A stretch of 64,000 nucleotides of DNA from Sporosarcina jeotgali (GCF_033304595.1 NZ_CP116341.1:105001-169000), one strand, 5' to 3'. Counted from the first letter of the stretch, positions 29,471-39,012 are shown. The notes: generated by a model not told the origin, from the letters alone. Program-made: numbers and translations.

Positions 29471-30303
29471 TTGCATTTGACTTCAACTATATAAAGCCGA
29501 CAACTGCTAAGGAAGCCAGCAAGTTGTTTCTTAACGCGAAGCAAGAAGGGTATAAAGCGATGTTCTATTCAGGCGGTACGGAAATTATTACATTAGGTCG
29601 TGTAAATCGGTTGCAAACAGATATGGTCATCGACTTAAAAGGGATTCAAGAGTGCAATGTATTGGAAATAAGCGATAACGAATTAATCATAGGCAGTGCT
29701 GTTTCTTTAAATGAGATTACCCATTCAAAGTTATTTCCTTTGTTGGGTAAGACAGTCCAGCGAATTGCAGATCATACTTCACGAAACAAAATTACAATTG
29801 GCGGAAATCTTAATAGTGAGCTGATTTATAAAGAAGGTATATTGCCCCTGCTGGCAGCAGATGCAAAAGTGAAATTAGCAAAAGGCAAGGAGCAGCGGAT
29901 AATTCCCCTAGAAGCTGTTTTTAACAAGCAATGGAAACTTGATGAAGGTGAATTTCTCGTCCAAATCCTTTTAGATAAGGGCTATTTAGACCTTCCCCAT
30001 AAGGCGTTGAAAAAAACCAGGATTTCTAAAGTTGGATACCCTGTTGTCTCTGCTGCTGCACTGGTTAAGGATAATCAGATCCGCATCGCTTTTAGCGGGG
30101 TCTGCCAGTATCCGTTTCGTTCTATTGAACTGGAGTCTGTCTTAAACGATACTAAGGTCCCGATAATGGAAAGAGTTGGAACAGCTTTGCGACATCTTCC
30201 CGAAGACATTGTGGACGACATTCAAGGAACTAAAGCATATCGTACCTTTGTCTTGCGGAATGTGTTAAAGGACATGCTAGAGGAATTGGAGCTGACGAAA
30301 TGA
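29467..30303 (+). CDS. FAD-binding subunit of the molybdoenzyme (PucC-like)
   Basis: 278 aa, overlaps the large subunit by ATGA. CO-dehydrogenase-flavoprotein type with FYSGGTEIITLGR (FAD loop, about 33-46), IADHTSRNKITIGGNLNSE (about 98-116) and a C-terminal CODH-like alpha/beta domain. Carries electrons from the Fe-S clusters to acceptor. Confidence 0.9.
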   Translation: MIAFDFNYIKPTTAKEASKLFLNAKQEGYKAMFYSGGTEIITLGRVNRLQTDMVIDLKGIQECNVLEISDNELIIGSAVSLNEITHSKLFPLLGKTVQRIADHTSRNKITIGGNLNSELIYKEGILPLLAADAKVKLAKGKEQRIIPLEAVFNKQWKLDEGEFLVQILLDKGYLDLPHKALKKTRISKVGYPVVSAAALVKDNQIRIAFSGVCQYPFRSIELESVLNDTKVPIMERVGTALRHLPEDIVDDIQGTKAYRTFVLRNVLKDMLEELELTK

Positions 30304-30788
30304 AATCGCTTAGCAAAGCGTCTAAACAACTCATTCAGCTGCATGTGAACGGGGAAACACATGATGCGGTTGTACGTTCTGCGGATACGCTGCTTATTGC
30401 GTTAAGAGAACAGCTTGGATTGACAGGTGCTAAACGTGCTTGTGAAAATGGAGATTGCGGGGCCTGCACGGTTCTAGTCAACGGGAAATCTTCACATTCC
30501 TGCTTATCATTAGCTGTTGAAGTCGTCAATCAGCCGATTACAACCATTGAAGGTCTTTTAGATTCACCTGTTTCAAAAGCATTTGTTGATAATTGGGCGA
30601 TTCAATGCGGTTATTGTACGCCTGGTTTTATCGTAAATTGTCATTCGCTTATCACGACTCATCCTAACGCTGATGATCAGTTAGTAGAGGAATGGCTGCA
30701 GTCCAATATATGCAGATGCACGGGGTATGAAGAAATACGGGAAGCTGTGCATACTTTGTTAGCTTCCGGACAGAAAGAAAACGAATAA
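30300..30788 (+). CDS. 2Fe-2S subunit of the molybdoenzyme (PucE-like)
   Basis: 162 aa. Plant-type ferredoxin cluster ligands CENGDCGACTVLVNG...C (about 44-66), followed by the four-helix 2Fe-2S domain with IQCGYCTPGF (about 101) and SNICRCTGYEEI (about 137). Overlaps the FAD subunit by ATGA. Last gene of the three-gene operon, followed by a terminator. Confidence 0.93.
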   Translation: MKSLSKASKQLIQLHVNGETHDAVVRSADTLLIALREQLGLTGAKRACENGDCGACTVLVNGKSSHSCLSLAVEVVNQPITTIEGLLDSPVSKAFVDNWAIQCGYCTPGFIVNCHSLITTHPNADDQLVEEWLQSNICRCTGYEEIREAVHTLLASGQKENE

Positions 30789-30822
30789 ACGTCCATGACT
30801 TTTAAAGTCATAGACGTTTTTC
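30788..30822 (+). terminator. Bidirectional terminator
   Basis: AACGTC-ATGACT-TTTA-AGTCAT-GACGTTTTT, starting at the stop codon of the Fe-S subunit. Confidence 0.9.
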
Positions 30823-30823
30823 T

Positions 30824-31210
30824 TTAAGCTTTTTTGAAACTGTTATTGCCGCTGTTTAAAGACTGGATAAGTTGAAGGGTCTGTGCGGCCTGCTCGATTT
30901 GCTGCTGGACTTGCTCCAATTGCTGTTGTTCTGCTGTGGTGGACTGGGTAATTGCGAGACCTTGCATGTAGTTCAATTGTTGAATAGCTTGTTGAAGCTG
31001 CTGCTGGGCTTGCTGCAATGGAGCCAAGTCTCCCATGACTGTCATTTGCTGAATAACTTGTACAGCTTGCTGCATCGCTTGTAACGCTTGTTTCTTTTTC
31101 AAACCAAACTGCTGCTCAGATTGTGATTGGTTTTCCTTAAGCTGCTGTTGCTGCTGTTTAATTTGCTGTTCTTTGTAGCTTTGACCAGATGCACTGCTCT
31201 TCATCGTCAT
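30824..31210 (-). CDS. Gln-rich coiled-coil hypothetical protein
   Basis: 128 aa dominated by Gln (runs such as QQIKQQQQQLKENQ), with regularly spaced Leu, Ile and Met giving heptad-like patterning from about 40 to 120. No signal peptide or membrane helix. RBS TTAGGAGCGG. The composition resembles spore-coat or scaffold-like proteins of Bacillales, but no family is recognised. Repetitive CAG/CAA codons make frame-shadow ORFs on the other strand. Confidence 0.6.
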   Translation of the reverse strand: MTMKSSASGQSYKEQQIKQQQQQLKENQSQSEQQFGLKKKQALQAMQQAVQVIQQMTVMGDLAPLQQAQQQLQQAIQQLNYMQGLAITQSTTAEQQQLEQVQQQIEQAAQTLQLIQSLNSGNNSFKKA

Positions 31211-31400
31211 ACCAACCGCTCCTAACTAAAGTCATCTTTTAGATTATCTTTAGTTTGTCCTAATTTGTACATTTCATGAAAAGATTTATGATCCAAAGCT
31301 GGCAAAATTCCTTTACTTGAAATTTCCACAAGAAAAATAGGGATTTGTCCATTTAAAAGTGACCCTTTGCACGATTGAACACAATGTAAGATGTATGAGC

Positions 31401-31859
31401 TTAGTTCATGTCTATGAATACGGCACGAACTTTTGGAACGCCATCCTCATCGGTATCTGTATAGCTTCCATAGACCGTCACGGAAGTGCCTTCAGGAATT
31501 TCTGTGCGTTCTCCCAGGCGGATATCATCCACCCATAAAACCTCTTCAGAGGAATCAGTGACAACATTCTTTAATCCATACTGGCCATCTTCAATGGCAA
31601 AAACCGTCCCTTTGAAAGCGACTTTTGTGTTCGCAGGAACTTCTCCCTTTGCGATATCTTCATACTCGATCACAGTAGAATCTGCTTTTAATCCTTCTTC
31701 TAATCCAACCTGATCGTCTGCAGATTCAGAACCCGCTGTTTCCTGTGATTCTGCAGCAGCTGGTTTTTTATCGGAATCTGAAACGGACTCAGATTTGTCT
31801 GCATTGTTGCATGCAGCAAGCATGAATGCTGCTGCTAGTAAAATAACTGCTTTTTTCAT
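31401..31859 (-). CDS. Lipoprotein of unknown function
   Basis: 152 aa. Signal peptide with lipobox LAAC (Cys 17), then a Ser/Asp/Glu-rich low-complexity linker (about 20-55) and a compact C-terminal domain. TKVAFKGTVFAIEDGQYGLKN, VLWVDD and TSVTVYGSYTDTDEDG suggest a small beta-barrel (OB-like). Anchored outside the membrane. RBS GGAGGCG. Confidence 0.75.
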   Translation of the reverse strand: MKKAVILLAAAFMLAACNNADKSESVSDSDKKPAAAESQETAGSESADDQVGLEEGLKADSTVIEYEDIAKGEVPANTKVAFKGTVFAIEDGQYGLKNVVTDSSEEVLWVDDIRLGERTEIPEGTSVTVYGSYTDTDEDGVPKVRAVFIDMN

Positions 31860-32146
31860 TTATATCGCCTCCATTGTTCATAATAATCAATTCTGCATGA
31901 AAAGAAAACTAAGTAATGGAATATGGACAAAAAAATCCTGAGTGAAAAGATACTTTTCCCCTCGATTATGAACAAGCACAACAAATAGCATTGCAAAAAA
32001 TCGCACATAGTAGATGGAAGTGATTTCTTTTTTCATCGAAAATCATTTCTTTACCAGCTTGTAAGATGATTTGACTGCCAGTATAGAGTAAGATTTGAAC
32101 GAATTGCAAAGGTACACCCGTTACAGAGAAAATTGATTCATGAAAA
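31860..32146. other. Intergenic region without recognised content
   Basis: AT-rich spacer between the lipoprotein start and the OpuC terminator. It must contain the lipoprotein promoter on the minus strand. I see no repeat, ORF or structured RNA. Confidence 0.5.
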
Positions 32147-32170
32147 AAAGGGCTGCTGCGGCAGCCCTTT
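32147..32170 (-). terminator. Terminator of the osmoprotectant ABC operon
   Basis: AAAGGGCTGC / GCAGCCCTTT with a T7 tail on the minus strand. Confidence 0.9.
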
Positions 32171-32172
32171 CC

Positions 32173-33690
32173 TCACTTCAACAATCCTGCATTCTTAAGA
32201 AACTCACGTGCCACATCTTCAGGATTTTCTCCACCCGAGTTTACGCGGAAGTTCATGTCACGCATTTCATCGTCGGTTACTTTTCCTGAAAGTTTATTTA
32301 AAACATCTTCTAGTTCGGGATACGTATCCAGTGTTTTTTTCAACAATAAAGGTGCGCCCTGGTAAGGCGGGAAAAGTTCTTCGTCATCTTCCAGTACAGT
32401 CATTTCGTACTCTTTCAATTCGCTATCTGTCGAATATGCATCCATCAGGTTAATGTCGCCAGTTTCAATTGCTTGGTACCGCAGTTTAGGTTCCATCGTT
32501 TTTACAGTAGGGAAGTCAAGACCGTACAATTTCTGGATGCCTTTGTAGCCATCTTCACGGTCATTGAATTCAAGCGTGAATCCGGCTTTTACATTCGCTT
32601 CCACTGAAGCTAAATCCGAAATCGTCTTCACTCCAGTCTGTTCTTCAAATTGCTGTGAAATTGCCAATGTGTACGTATTGTTATAGGACATCGGCGGCAA
32701 TAAGACCATATCGAATTGATCGGCAAGACCATCGCGTGCTTGTTCATACACTTCCTTGCGATCATTGCTGACGGCTTCGTCTTTTAGAAATTCAGAAAGG
32801 GCTGTCCCTGTGAACTCCGGATACATGTCAATGCTTCCTGACTTAAGGGCATTGAATACAAATGATGTTTTTCCAAGACCAGGTTTCAGTTCGACAGTCA
32901 GATCAGTTTCATCTTCAATGAGGAGCTTGTACATATTTATGAGAATTTCTGGTTCAGCACCGAGTTTTGCACCCAGTACCAGCTGTTTATTCGAACGTCC
33001 AGACAAAAATGGGAACACGATAACGAGCAATGCCGCAATGAAAAATACAATTAAAGCAGTGGCAGCTCGTTTGAATGAAAGACCTTCAAACTTTTTAAGC
33101 AAGAAATCGAATGCGAGTGCTAAGAGAGCAGCTGGAATCGCGCCCATTACAATAAGAGACGGATTATTACGGTCAATCCCCAGAAGGATTAAATCTCCGA
33201 GACCGCCTGCTCCAATGAGTGCAGCCAGCGTAGCTGTCCCTACGATTAACACCATCGATGTCCGGATACCGGCCATAATAACCGGCATCGCAAGCGGGAG
33301 TTCCACCTTGGTAAGCCGCTTCCATGTCGTCATCCCCATAGCAGTAGCAGCTTCCTTTAGAGAGGGATCGACTTCTTTGATGCCGGTATACGTGTTGCGA
33401 AGAATCGGCAGCAGCGCGTATGCAACGAGTGCGATAATGGCGGGTACCTTCCCAATACCAAGCAGTGGAATCAGTAATCCGAGCAGAGCGAGAGACGGAA
33501 TCGTTTGCAGCACTGCGCTAGCTCCGATAACACTTTCCGCAATCCGCTGCTTGTTCGTTAAATAAATTCCAAGTGGTATGGAAATTAAAACAGCAAAAAC
33601 AAGTGCAATTAAGGAAATTTGGATATGTTCTAGCAGAGCACTAGCCAATTCTCCTTTACGATCTTGAAAAACATCAAAGAACTGACTCAT
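32173..33690 (-). CDS. Osmoprotectant ABC transporter, fused permease and substrate-binding protein
   Basis: 505 aa. Residues about 1-215 are an OpuCB-like permease: ALLEHIQISLIALVFAVLIS, the EAA-like loop KEAATAMGMTTWKRLTKVELP, six helices. After a further helix (about 215-235), residues 240-505 are an OpuAC/OpuCC-type binding domain (LVLGAKLGAEPEILINMYKL, MYPEFTGTALSEFL, YNNTYTLAIS). The fusion tethers the receptor to the channel, as in other permease/SBP fusions of this family. Likely cargo is glycine betaine, choline or carnitine. Start overlaps the ATPase stop by 4 nt. Confidence 0.9.
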   Translation of the reverse strand: MSQFFDVFQDRKGELASALLEHIQISLIALVFAVLISIPLGIYLTNKQRIAESVIGASAVLQTIPSLALLGLLIPLLGIGKVPAIIALVAYALLPILRNTYTGIKEVDPSLKEAATAMGMTTWKRLTKVELPLAMPVIMAGIRTSMVLIVGTATLAALIGAGGLGDLILLGIDRNNPSLIVMGAIPAALLALAFDFLLKKFEGLSFKRAATALIVFFIAALLVIVFPFLSGRSNKQLVLGAKLGAEPEILINMYKLLIEDETDLTVELKPGLGKTSFVFNALKSGSIDMYPEFTGTALSEFLKDEAVSNDRKEVYEQARDGLADQFDMVLLPPMSYNNTYTLAISQQFEEQTGVKTISDLASVEANVKAGFTLEFNDREDGYKGIQKLYGLDFPTVKTMEPKLRYQAIETGDINLMDAYSTDSELKEYEMTVLEDDEELFPPYQGAPLLLKKTLDTYPELEDVLNKLSGKVTDDEMRDMNFRVNSGGENPEDVAREFLKNAGLLK

Positions 33691-34637
33691 GCAGTCGCCG
33701 TCCTTTCTTTCTCAAGGGCAGCTAAAAAGGCTAGAACTGACTCCCGAGACAACTTCCCAACGAATTTACCATGCTCCTCGACAGCAACTTCATCGGCAAT
33801 GAGCAATGCGTCTAATACTTTACTCCAGCCGGCATCAATTGATAATGAAGGGATTTCAGCATGATTAGGTTCAGCAGCAGGTTGCATATGATCGCGTATG
33901 ACAAATGGCTGCGCCCCCCGGCTGCCGATGAATTCTTGTACAAACGGTGTTGCAGGGGCAGCTGTAATTTCTTCGGGTGTTCCCATCTGCTCAATTTTCC
34001 CATCCTTCATAATGCAGATTCGATCCCCCAGCTTCATCGCTTCTTGAATATCATGTGTAACGAATACAATCGTTTTTTGTATGGTTCGCTGCAGATGAAG
34101 CAAGTCTTCTTGCAGCTTTAATCGACTGATTGGATCGAGTGCACTGAATGGTTCATCCATCAAAACAATATCTGGATCTGCAGCAAGTGCCCGGACGACG
34201 CCGATTCTTTGTTGCTGACCTCCGGATAATTCACTAGGTTTACGCTCTCTGTATGTATCTGGATCTAACCCGGCCATATTCAGCAATTCAGTAACCCTGT
34301 CGTGGATGCGATCTTTTTTCCACTGTTTCAGTTCAGGTACAATTGAAATATTTTCCTCGATCGTCATATGAGGAAACAGTGCGATTTGTTGAAGGACATA
34401 GCCAATTTGCCACCGTAATTCATGAATTGAATACTCACTGATTTTTTTATCATGAATGCGAATGGTTCCATCTGACAATGGAATAAGCCGGTTAATCATC
34501 TTCAGTGTCGTGGTCTTTCCGCATCCGCTTGGTCCGATTAACACAAAAAATTCCCCTTCAGCAATTTCGAAGTTTACATTTTCTATAACGTTCGTTTTTC
34601 CATCATATGTCTTAGAGACACCTTCAAACTTTATCAT
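33687..34637 (-). CDS. Osmoprotectant ABC transporter ATP-binding protein (OpuCA-like)
   Basis: 316 aa from ATG 34637 (RBS AAGGAGCGG); a 33-residue upstream extension has no RBS. Walker A GPSGCGKTT (about 35), Q-loop, signature LSGGQQQRIGVVRALA (about 135), Walker B DIVLMDEPFSALD, H-loop VTHD. The C-terminal 55 residues look like a single CBS-like half (VLDALLIADEVAVEEHGKFVG), the osmosensing region in OpuC-type ATPases. First gene of the operon. Confidence 0.92.
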   Translation of the reverse strand: MIKFEGVSKTYDGKTNVIENVNFEIAEGEFFVLIGPSGCGKTTTLKMINRLIPLSDGTIRIHDKKISEYSIHELRWQIGYVLQQIALFPHMTIEENISIVPELKQWKKDRIHDRVTELLNMAGLDPDTYRERKPSELSGGQQQRIGVVRALAADPDIVLMDEPFSALDPISRLKLQEDLLHLQRTIQKTIVFVTHDIQEAMKLGDRICIMKDGKIEQMGTPEEITAAPATPFVQEFIGSRGAQPFVIRDHMQPAAEPNHAEIPSLSIDAGWSKVLDALLIADEVAVEEHGKFVGKLSRESVLAFLAALEKERTATA

Positions 34638-34722
34638 TGTCACCGCTCCTTCATTTTTAGGAAGCTCTTTTATACTCGATTTGCTAGAAAGAGATCTATA
34701 TACCTTTATCCTAAAAATGAAG

Positions 34723-34763
34723 AAAAAAACCTCCATTGTTCAGTTAATTGAACGAATGGAGGG
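34723..34763 (-). terminator. Terminator of the symporter pseudogene
   Basis: CCTCCATT-GTTCA-GTTAAT-TGAAC-AATGGAGG stem with a T7 tail on the minus strand. Confidence 0.88.
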
Positions 34764-34777
34764 ATGCAGCGCACCTA

Positions 34778-36151
34778 TTACTTTTTTCTTTCTATTGGAT
34801 AAAGATTCGTAAAGTAATCATTTGTCACTTCACGTACTTTCCCGCTTAGGAATAATACTGCGATCACATTTGGTACAACAACGATGGCCAGCAGTAAATC
34901 AAGGAACTTCCAAACAAATTGCAACCCGCCGAGCGCACCGATAATTATAGCTGCAATGTACACGAGGCGCATCACTTTTGAAAATCCAGTACCGAATAAG
35001 AATTCAGCCTGTTTTTCTCCGTAATAAATAATAACAACTACGGTTGTAATGACGAACAAGAAGAGGACAACCGAGATAATGATACCGCCAATTGCTGCAC
35101 CGAAGACTGTACTATATGCTTCTGTCACCATCGAAGAGGCGTTATCCGCATCAATGACTTTCCAAACACCGGTCGTCAGTACGACCATTGCCGTCATTGT
35201 ACAAACAATGAGCGTATCGACAATAACTTCAAATACTCCCCAAAATCCTTGCTTTGCCGGATGATTATTCACCGCAGCCGCGTGTGCTATCGGTGCGGTT
35301 CCGATACCCGCTTCGTTGGAGTAAAGTCCGCGTGCCAATCCCCATCGGATAGCTGCAGCAACACCAGCACCTGCGAATCCGCCTGCTGCAGATAATGGCT
35401 GAAATGCATATGTAAAGATAAGTCCGAATGCTGCAGGCACTTCTGTAATATTGAATGCAATTACAATAAGTGCACTGACGATATATACGACCACCATCGA
35501 TGGAATAAGTCGTTCTGTCACACGGCCTATTGTTTTAATTCCTCCGAAGGAAACCAGTGCTACTAAAATGGCAATCAGAATTCCTGTAATATAAGGAGGC
35601 AACCCAAACGAACTGTCGATTGTTGTTGCAATTGAATTGGACTAAACCATTGTACTGGCAATAATTTCGATCATCAGTGCAAACGCAAAAAGATACGCAA
35701 CCTTTTTCCAGCCAAGTCCTTTTTTAATATAATACATGGGACCGCCTACATAATCCCCTGCTTCGTTCTTCTCCCGATATTTGATACCAAGGACGACTTC
35801 AGAATACTTCGTGCCGATTCCGATCAGCGCAACGAGCCACATCCAAAAAATTGCACCTGGTCCGCCAAGGGCAATCGCAACAGGCACACCGACAATGTTG
35901 GCGGCGCCCATCGTAGAAGCAAGTGCTGAAGTAGTTGCCTGAAATGGTGTTAACGTCCCGTCCCCGGAGCCTTTAGACAAGATCTTCCCGAACGTTTGCC
36001 GCAGTATGTGAGGCATGTACTTGAATTGAAAGAATCCGAGACGGATGGTAAGAAAAAGCCCTCCGCCGATTAGCAGTACAATAATTGGCGCTCCCCATAA
36101 AAAATCTGAAATAACTGCTACCCATCTTGTAAACGTATTCAAATATCCCAT
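34778..36151 (-). pseudogene. AGCS-family sodium:alanine/glycine symporter with one in-frame stop
   Basis: 458 codons that would encode a complete alanine or glycine:cation symporter. Start at ATG 36151; motifs include GDGTLTPFQATTSALASTMG (about 65), NIVGVPVAIALGGPGAIFWMW, GGPMYYIKKGLG and, after the stop, RGLYSNEAGIGTAPIAHAAA. Codon 170 (35642-35644) is TAG in ASTMV-stop-SNSIATTIDSSFG, where relatives carry Gln (CAG), so one C-to-T change explains it. No frameshift is seen elsewhere and the 3' half looks intact, indicating recent inactivation or a sequencing error. Confidence 0.88.
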
Positions 36152-36426
36152 CCCCTTTGAGTGCTTGAAATCGTGCGTGGAAGCTTCAAGTTCTACATGC
36201 CGAACATATAGTGAATTCCGAATTATAAATCGGATTAAATACTATATTAGTGAAACAATAAAAGAGTTGTCAATCATTTATATATAACAGAATATACAGT
36301 CTATTTTTATTACATTCATAAACAATTATTATTCAAAAAGCGATGGAAGTTTAAATTATGGGATGATTTCCTTGAATCTCGTTTAGGATGGTTCAAAAGG
36401 GTAGTGTAGTTTGCCTATTTAATGAC
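36152..36426. other. Intergenic region, mostly featureless
   Basis: AT-rich stretch between the symporter start and the cytochrome remnant, with several stops in all frames. It probably contains the symporter promoter on the minus strand. No repeat or structured element seen. Confidence 0.5.
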
Positions 36427-36552
36427 AAAATGCTGAATTAACGTGACTTGACTAAGAATGAGGCAGATGAATGACTGACAGATGTTATGAATAAAGATAG
36501 GCCAAGTTAAGAAGGCTCAATTGATTGGGAAATAGTATTAGGTCGAAAGTGA
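36427..36552 (+). pseudogene. C-terminal fragment of a second TsdA-like cytochrome
   Basis: One frame of 42 codons with three internal stops. It reads DLTKNEADE-stop-LTDVMNKDRPS, which aligns position for position with SLSDQEVADVSAFILSQDRP of the intact gene 160 bp downstream. It then reads EGSIDWEIVLGRK-stop, matching the intact C-terminus AGTIDWEAVIGKKE. The region between is deleted. This is a decayed tandem copy. Confidence 0.7.
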
Positions 36553-36713
36553 ATAAGAACGTTTATAGGGGGATACCGACGGATGTTCTTTGCTTTGTGT
36601 CAAAGTCAGTTATGAACTAAGGGGATTCCCTATTTCATCCCAATTTACTTTAATGCCATATCTTTAAAGAATTCTATTTGATACAATAGTCTCAAAGAAA
36701 GGAGGAATTAAAA

Positions 36714-37694
36714 ATGAGAAAAACCTCTACTTTAGTACTAACTGTGTTGGTGGCTGTTTTTGCACTTACAATTGTCCTTATGTCTTTCCAATTAAAAACG
36801 AACAAAGCAGCTGAAAATGATGGTGTAGCAGATGTAACTGAAACTGAATCCGGCAGCGCTGCAGGTGGGGAAATACAACACAATCCGCCCTCAATGGATG
36901 ATGTGCCAGACGATGAGCTAGGTGATGCTATTAAGCGGGGATACGACCTTGTAAACGATACATCAACGATTTTACGGGGAGAAGCTCCCACTGCAGAAGA
37001 CGGTGAGAAACTGGTAAACGAACTGTCTTGTACGAGTTGTCACGCAGGTGCTGGCTTGGACAGTGAAGTTTCTTCGCTAGTAGGAATGTCAGCGGTGTAT
37101 CCGATGTATATCGGACGTTCCGGTAAAATTGTATCATTAGAGGATCGCATCAATGGATGTATGGTTCGAAGCATGAATGGAACCAAGTTTGAAAGTAATG
37201 ATCCAGACTTAAAAGCAATGGTCGCATATATGACGTATATTTCTGAAGGAATTCCAGTAGGTGCGGAGTTGCCTTGGCGTCATCAGAGTAGTGTAGACGA
37301 CATGCCGATTCCAAGTGTGGCAGATGGAGAAAAAGTTTATCAGCAATCTTGTGCAACATGTCACGCGGGTGATGGAAGCGGAACTGGTTCAAACACTGGT
37401 CCAGCATTATGGGGAGATGGTTCCTTTAATGATGGTGCAGGGATTGCACGTCTGACAAAAATGGCAGGTTATGTGCACAACAACATGCCGGTCGGTAATC
37501 CGGGAAGTTTGTCAGACCAGGAAGTTGCTGACGTTTCAGCGTTCATTCTATCCCAAGACCGTCCTGAGTTTGGAAATCACGAAGGAGATTGGCCGAATGG
37601 CGGACGTCCTAGCGACTCGATGACAAAAGAACGCCGCGATGAGATCAAAGCAGGCACAATCGACTGGGAAGCAGTCATTGGCAAAAAAGAATAA
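36714..37694 (+). CDS. Dihaem cytochrome c, TsdA-like thiosulfate dehydrogenase
   Basis: 326 aa. N-terminal hydrophobic anchor/signal (about 5-25), acidic linker, then two cytochrome c domains with haem sites C106-T-S-C-H110 and C213-A-T-C-H217. The segment LEDRINGCMVRSMNG between them is characteristic of TsdA-type dihaem cytochromes, where a Cys can ligate the catalytic haem. TsdA joins two thiosulfates into tetrathionate. No lipobox is present, so attachment is by the uncleaved helix or release after processing. RBS AAAGGAGG. The thiosulfate transporter pair 12 kb away fits this role; substrate remains inferred. Confidence 0.75.
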   Translation: MRKTSTLVLTVLVAVFALTIVLMSFQLKTNKAAENDGVADVTETESGSAAGGEIQHNPPSMDDVPDDELGDAIKRGYDLVNDTSTILRGEAPTAEDGEKLVNELSCTSCHAGAGLDSEVSSLVGMSAVYPMYIGRSGKIVSLEDRINGCMVRSMNGTKFESNDPDLKAMVAYMTYISEGIPVGAELPWRHQSSVDDMPIPSVADGEKVYQQSCATCHAGDGSGTGSNTGPALWGDGSFNDGAGIARLTKMAGYVHNNMPVGNPGSLSDQEVADVSAFILSQDRPEFGNHEGDWPNGGRPSDSMTKERRDEIKAGTIDWEAVIGKKE

Positions 37695-37698
37695 ATGG

Positions 37699-37737
37699 AA
37701 ACCCCCAACGCTTAATGACTGCGATTGGGGGTTTTTA
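37699..37737 (+). terminator. Bidirectional terminator
   Basis: ACCCCCAACGC / GCGATTGGGGGT stem followed by T5. Confidence 0.88.
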
Positions 37738-37749
37738 TGTTTCTTCTAT

Positions 37750-38943
37750 TTATGCATGAACGGGAATAGAACGCTCCAGTAATTCTGCCAGATCTTCAGC
37801 AGGCATTGTCCGTGTACCGCCGCCTTGTACTGTTGACGCGGATCCACCGCCTTTACCTTCAATTGCAGGCAGTGCAATTGCTGAAATTGTTCGCATATCT
37901 GGCGTAAGCGAATTTGTACGCGATGCCACGAATTGCAACTTCTCGCCATCTTCCGAAACGAGTATAACAATTGCCTGCTCACGAAGCGCAAGAGTTTTAC
38001 GGGCAAGCTTTTGCAGCTCTTGCATGGAGCGGCCTGAATAGACTCGACGAATGACGGTAGTTTTTCTTCCAGCAAGAGCAGAAGCTTCAACATCCAGCAG
38101 TTGTTCATTTACAGCTTCTAACTGCTTTTCTAAGCTATGCTGTGCATCTAATAGTTTTTGTGTGGCGTCAGCTGCTTGTCCTAGAGGCGCGCTCAGCAGC
38201 CGTGCAACGTTCGTAAGTTCGTCATGAACCACGCCCAGCTGACGGAGAACACGATTACCGCATACAAAGTGAATGCGTGTATTCTTTTTCTGCTTTTCAG
38301 TTGAAATAATTTTTAACGATCCAATTTGTCCAGTGGAACTAGGGTGTGTGCCCCCGCAGCCATTTGTATCGAAGTTCGGAATGATTACAAGGCGAATTTC
38401 TTCATCGACACTGACTTGTTTACGAAGTGAATAGGCGGACAACTCATCTTGCGTTACCCATTTCTGCTCAATCAATCGATTTTCAAGGATGATCGCATTA
38501 GCAAGTGATTCCGCTGCACGGAGTTCATCATTGGAAACATGTTCAGTCGCAAGGTCAATCGTCACCAGTTCCCGGCCAAGATGAAAACTTACAGTGGGGT
38601 AGTTGAAAAGCTCAACGAAAGCAGCTGTGAGGATATGCTGTCCTGTATGTTGCTGCATATGATCGAATCTTCGCGACCAGTCAATTTCCGCTGAAATAGT
38701 TCCGCCCGCGGTGAGAGGGTTTTCTAGATAGTGTCGAATTTCTCCATCGACTTCTTCCACGTCCACAACCGCAATGTCTGCAATATGACCGGTGTCATGA
38801 GGCTGCCCGCCGCCAGTTGGATAAAACGCAGTGTTTTCCAGTACCGCAAACGGTCGTCCAAATTCATCAACCGAATGTTGTGTTACTGTGGTCGTGAAGC
38901 TGGTGCGATAGGGATCTTGATAATATAGACGATCTTGTAACAT
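37750..38943 (-). CDS. Alanyl-tRNA editing protein AlaX (long form)
   Basis: 397 aa. N-terminal beta-barrel like the AlaRS insert (FYPTGGGQPHDTG, about 40-55), editing domain with zinc ligands HTGQHIL (about 97) and CGGTHPSSTGQIG (about 198), then a coiled region and a C-terminal DHHA1 domain with GKGGGSASTVQGGG (about 365-378). Hydrolyses Ser- or Gly-mischarged tRNA-Ala in trans. RBS GAGAGGAG. Monocistronic. Confidence 0.93.
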   Translation of the reverse strand: MLQDRLYYQDPYRTSFTTTVTQHSVDEFGRPFAVLENTAFYPTGGGQPHDTGHIADIAVVDVEEVDGEIRHYLENPLTAGGTISAEIDWSRRFDHMQQHTGQHILTAAFVELFNYPTVSFHLGRELVTIDLATEHVSNDELRAAESLANAIILENRLIEQKWVTQDELSAYSLRKQVSVDEEIRLVIIPNFDTNGCGGTHPSSTGQIGSLKIISTEKQKKNTRIHFVCGNRVLRQLGVVHDELTNVARLLSAPLGQAADATQKLLDAQHSLEKQLEAVNEQLLDVEASALAGRKTTVIRRVYSGRSMQELQKLARKTLALREQAIVILVSEDGEKLQFVASRTNSLTPDMRTISAIALPAIEGKGGGSASTVQGGGTRTMPAEDLAELLERSIPVHA

Positions 38944-39012
38944 TAAAAAAACTCCTCTCTAGCTTGTCTCTTTTTCCATGTATTCATTGTACGGGGTTGC
39001 TGTCCTATATGC

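Noticed and set aside
34778..36151. Amber recoding (pyrrolysine) or programmed readthrough in the symporter
   Set aside because: Relatives have a Gln here, only one TAG occurs, and no pyl genes are in the window; a point mutation is simpler.
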